Shown: piece after piece, positions 22,576-24,149 of the stretch
Layout: each line of letters starts with the position of its first letter
Numbering within the stretch: position 1 is the stretch's first letter
IMG/VR virus record: IMGVR_UViG_3300032085_000283
Location: 1-24,149 of that record
Direction: 5' to 3' (one strand)
DNA: 24,149 nucleotides
Source of the DNA: a virus
Program-made: the position numbers and the translations under genes
The notes under the pieces: generated by a model
What the model was told of the DNA's origin: nothing
The model's input: the letters and a program-made list of their open reading frames with translations, nothing else
Databases searched by the model: none

Positions 22576-22832
22576 CTCTCTTTCACCTCCTCTCTTTCTC
22601 CTTTAAAACTTGGAAAGCTCGATAGTTCAGCTTGTGAATCTATATACACCAACTCTTCTTCTAAGTTTTCTACATCTGATGTTACAGAAGATACTGCAAT
22701 ACCATAATCTTCTAACTCATTAGATATAATATACTCTATAAAACTTTCTAGAGTTACACCTTCTTGTAGAATCCTATGGTCTCTCTCTGTGTTATTGTCT
22801 ACATTTAATTGTAGGTTTATTACTTTTTTCAT
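22563..22832 (-). CDS. hypothetical small acidic protein (89 aa)
   Basis: I place the start at ATG 22832, because a strong SD (AAGGAG) precedes it. An in-frame start at 22871 would give 13 extra basic residues inside a leader-like stretch. The product begins MKKVINLQLNVDNNTERD, has a helix SFIEYIISNELEDYGIAV and an acidic middle, and ends Glu/Lys-rich. It overlaps the next gene by 13 nt. The ribosome site is identical to that of the gene at 23111. I recognise no family. Confidence 0.7.
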   Translation of the reverse strand: MKKVINLQLNVDNNTERDHRILQEGVTLESFIEYIISNELEDYGIAVSSVTSDVENLEEELVYIDSQAELSSFPSFKGEREEVKERWVK

Positions 22833-22880
22833 TGTACTTCTCCTTTTTAATTTAGTTATAATTATTTTCAATTGCTACGA

Positions 22881-23111
22881 TTAATATACGAGCTTCCATG
22901 CTTTCTTATATGTCTCACCGACAACTCCACATTGAATCAATCTCTGGCTGTGTAGGTAGTCTGCTTCTCTCTCTCCTATCTCTCCATCTTGGTAGTAGTC
23001 TTCAGGTGCATGGTCTGGAAACATAATAGCACCTATCTGTTCCTTGTTTAATTTTCTGTAATCAATCCCAACTTCTGTAAGTGATTCTATTGTATGCTTA
23101 TCCAGTTTCAT
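22881..23111 (-). CDS. hypothetical small protein (76 aa)
   Basis: AAGGAG precedes ATG 23111 in a leader shared with the next gene. The product (MKLDKHTIESLTEVGIDYRK...) is mixed helix and acidic loop, with APEDYYQDGEIGEREADYLH in the middle and a basic end. No metal or catalytic motif is obvious. About 50 nt of AT-rich DNA separates its stop from the next start. It follows the amidoligase gene by 20 nt. I recognise no family. Confidence 0.7.
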   Translation of the reverse strand: MKLDKHTIESLTEVGIDYRKLNKEQIGAIMFPDHAPEDYYQDGEIGEREADYLHSQRLIQCGVVGETYKKAWKLVY

Positions 23112-23131
23112 TGTACTTCTCCTTGTTTATA

Positions 23132-24149
23132 TTATAAAAACTTATACTGTCTCTTAAGAAAGTAAGAGTGAAGTTCATCACCTAGTACTTTCTTAAATTT
23201 ATATTCTGTGTTATCTCCTAGAAACTTATCTATATGTTCTTTACTACTCTCTAACTCTATACCTTTTTCTATAATTGCATTTAGTATACGAATCCAATTA
23301 CGTATCTTAGTAAAGTTAGTAGTTCCAGAGTGTAGTCTAAACTCTAAGCTACCGTGAAAGTATCTAGAGTGTATATTGAGACCACAGTATCTAGCGTCAT
23401 TATACTTATCTGCACTAGGGACAGAGTCCATACTCTCATAGTAGATGTCTATTAAATCTTCTTCGCTATCTACTCTTAATAGGTCGTCTATACTTAATGG
23501 AAACTCTTGACACCATCTAGAGTCTTGTCTAGAGGGAGGCATCATAGATTTTAAGTATGGCTCAAACTCTTTATACACTATTGCTATATGAGCAACCTGC
23601 CTATAGGTTAAGTCAGTAGAGTCAAAGTGTATATGTAATCCACAACTAGAATTTACTGTTGCGTCGTGTTCTTTTGCCCAATCCGACAAATCTCTTATCT
23701 GTTGTTGAAGTATATCCCCACTTGAAGGAGAGCTTACCATCTCTATTCCTTCATACTCTGATGGTGGACTTATAGAGCCATCATAAGTATGAGCCCAATT
23801 CTTAGGATAGTACATACTATCTTGAACAGGGTATACACATTCAGATTCTATGCCTACTAACCTCTTAACATTTAAGTAGTCAAATGTTTCTGCTACCCTA
23901 GACCTGCTAGGAGGCTCTGCATTCTCTATTCTATCCACACATATAGATAAACCACAAGGTTCACATTCTTCACAGTATGGCTCATCATCATACCAATATG
24001 CATTATCTCTATGTATCTCATATTCGCAATCATAACAATGAGTGTAATTTTCATAGTAGCAATCGCTACAATAGTAATCACCATTAGATGAAGTTAAATG
24101 GTCTTCTAAGAGAATCTCAGTACTGCAAGACTCACACTCGCAATACTGT
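23132..24149 (-). CDS. amidoligase-family protein with N-terminal zinc-binding repeats, 5' partial
   Basis: The frame is open to the right edge, so the GTG at 23938 is not the real start. About 70 residues before it carry repeated cysteine pairs (CSDC, CYDC, CEEC, with CEC and C further out), a LIM/zinc-ribbon-like region. The rest is an amidoligase (COOH-NH2 ligase) as in Pfam Amidoligase_2: GIESE, DGSI, GIEMVSSP, CGLHIHFD, then YCGLNIHSRYFHGSLEFRLH with SGTTN following. Such enzymes use ATP to join a carboxyl to an amine, often on peptides or cell-wall material. The substrate here is unknown. The zinc part may bind protein or nucleic acid. Numbering from 23938: E31, E33, H102, H104, E199, R201. 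Confidence 0.88.
   Translation of the reverse strand, partial: QYCECESCSTEILLEDHLTSSNGDYYCSDCYYENYTHCYDCEYEIHRDNAYWYDDEPYCEECEPCGLSICVDRIENAEPPSRSRVAETFDYLNVKRLVGIESECVYPVQDSMYYPKNWAHTYDGSISPPSEYEGIEMVSSPSSGDILQQQIRDLSDWAKEHDATVNSSCGLHIHFDSTDLTYRQVAHIAIVYKEFEPYLKSMMPPSRQDSRWCQEFPLSIDDLLRVDSEEDLIDIYYESMDSVPSADKYNDARYCGLNIHSRYFHGSLEFRLHSGTTNFTKIRNWIRILNAIIEKGIELESSKEHIDKFLGDNTEYKFKKVLGDELHSYFLKRQYKFL

Overview
This window looks like part of an AT-rich tailed-phage genome, probably a marine podovirus-like phage. It holds a virion and lysis block on the + strand, a replication and recombination block on the - strand, densely overlapping genes (many TAATG junctions) and no cellular genes. Several small + strand proteins match, from memory, families seen repeatedly in uncultured marine phages (DUF6447-, DUF6321- and DUF5872-like proteins). 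Many - strand genes carry strong Shine-Dalgarno sites, so the host uses ordinary SD initiation. I cannot name the host. A low-GC marine alphaproteobacterium or similar is a guess.

The + strand block runs from 1 to 16183. It starts with small proteins, then has a run of small membrane proteins (lipoprotein, spanin-like, BhlA-like and XhlA-like) at 905-1999. Three very basic small proteins (2175-3023) and an M15 peptidase endolysin (3023-3403) follow. Next come a long tail/stopper-type protein split by an in-frame TAA (3403-6681), a beta-rich structural protein (6681-7355), two glycine-motif internal virion proteins (7364-9843), a coiled-coil protein (9844-11439), and a very large LPD-like internal protein also interrupted by an in-frame TAA (11439-15293). 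The block ends with a protein carrying a possible ADP-ribosyltransferase-like signature (15293-16183). Virion proteins of this kind are often ejected with the DNA.

The - strand block runs from 24149 down to 16180 and meets the + block tail to tail with a 4-nt overlap. In order of transcription it encodes an amidoligase with an N-terminal cysteine-rich zinc-binding region that runs off the window, four small proteins, a Cas4/RecB-like nuclease with a probable Fe-S cluster, more small proteins including a MazG-like one, a Rad52-type annealing protein, an SSB-like protein ending in DDLPF, and a winged-helix-like small protein. A tiny membrane protein, a possible structured leader, a resolvase-like nuclease, a zinc-ribbon protein, a possible helicase partner and a DnaB-type helicase complete it. 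Annealing protein, SSB, nucleases and helicase together form a recombination-dependent replication module. DNA polymerase, primase, terminase, portal and capsid genes are not in the window.

The observations most worth following are the two in-frame TAA codons inside virion genes, the zinc-domain amidoligase fusion, the ART-like last gene of the virion block, the 172-nt gene overlap, and a possible switching leader at 18754-18902. I recognise no tRNA, insertion sequence or CRISPR array.
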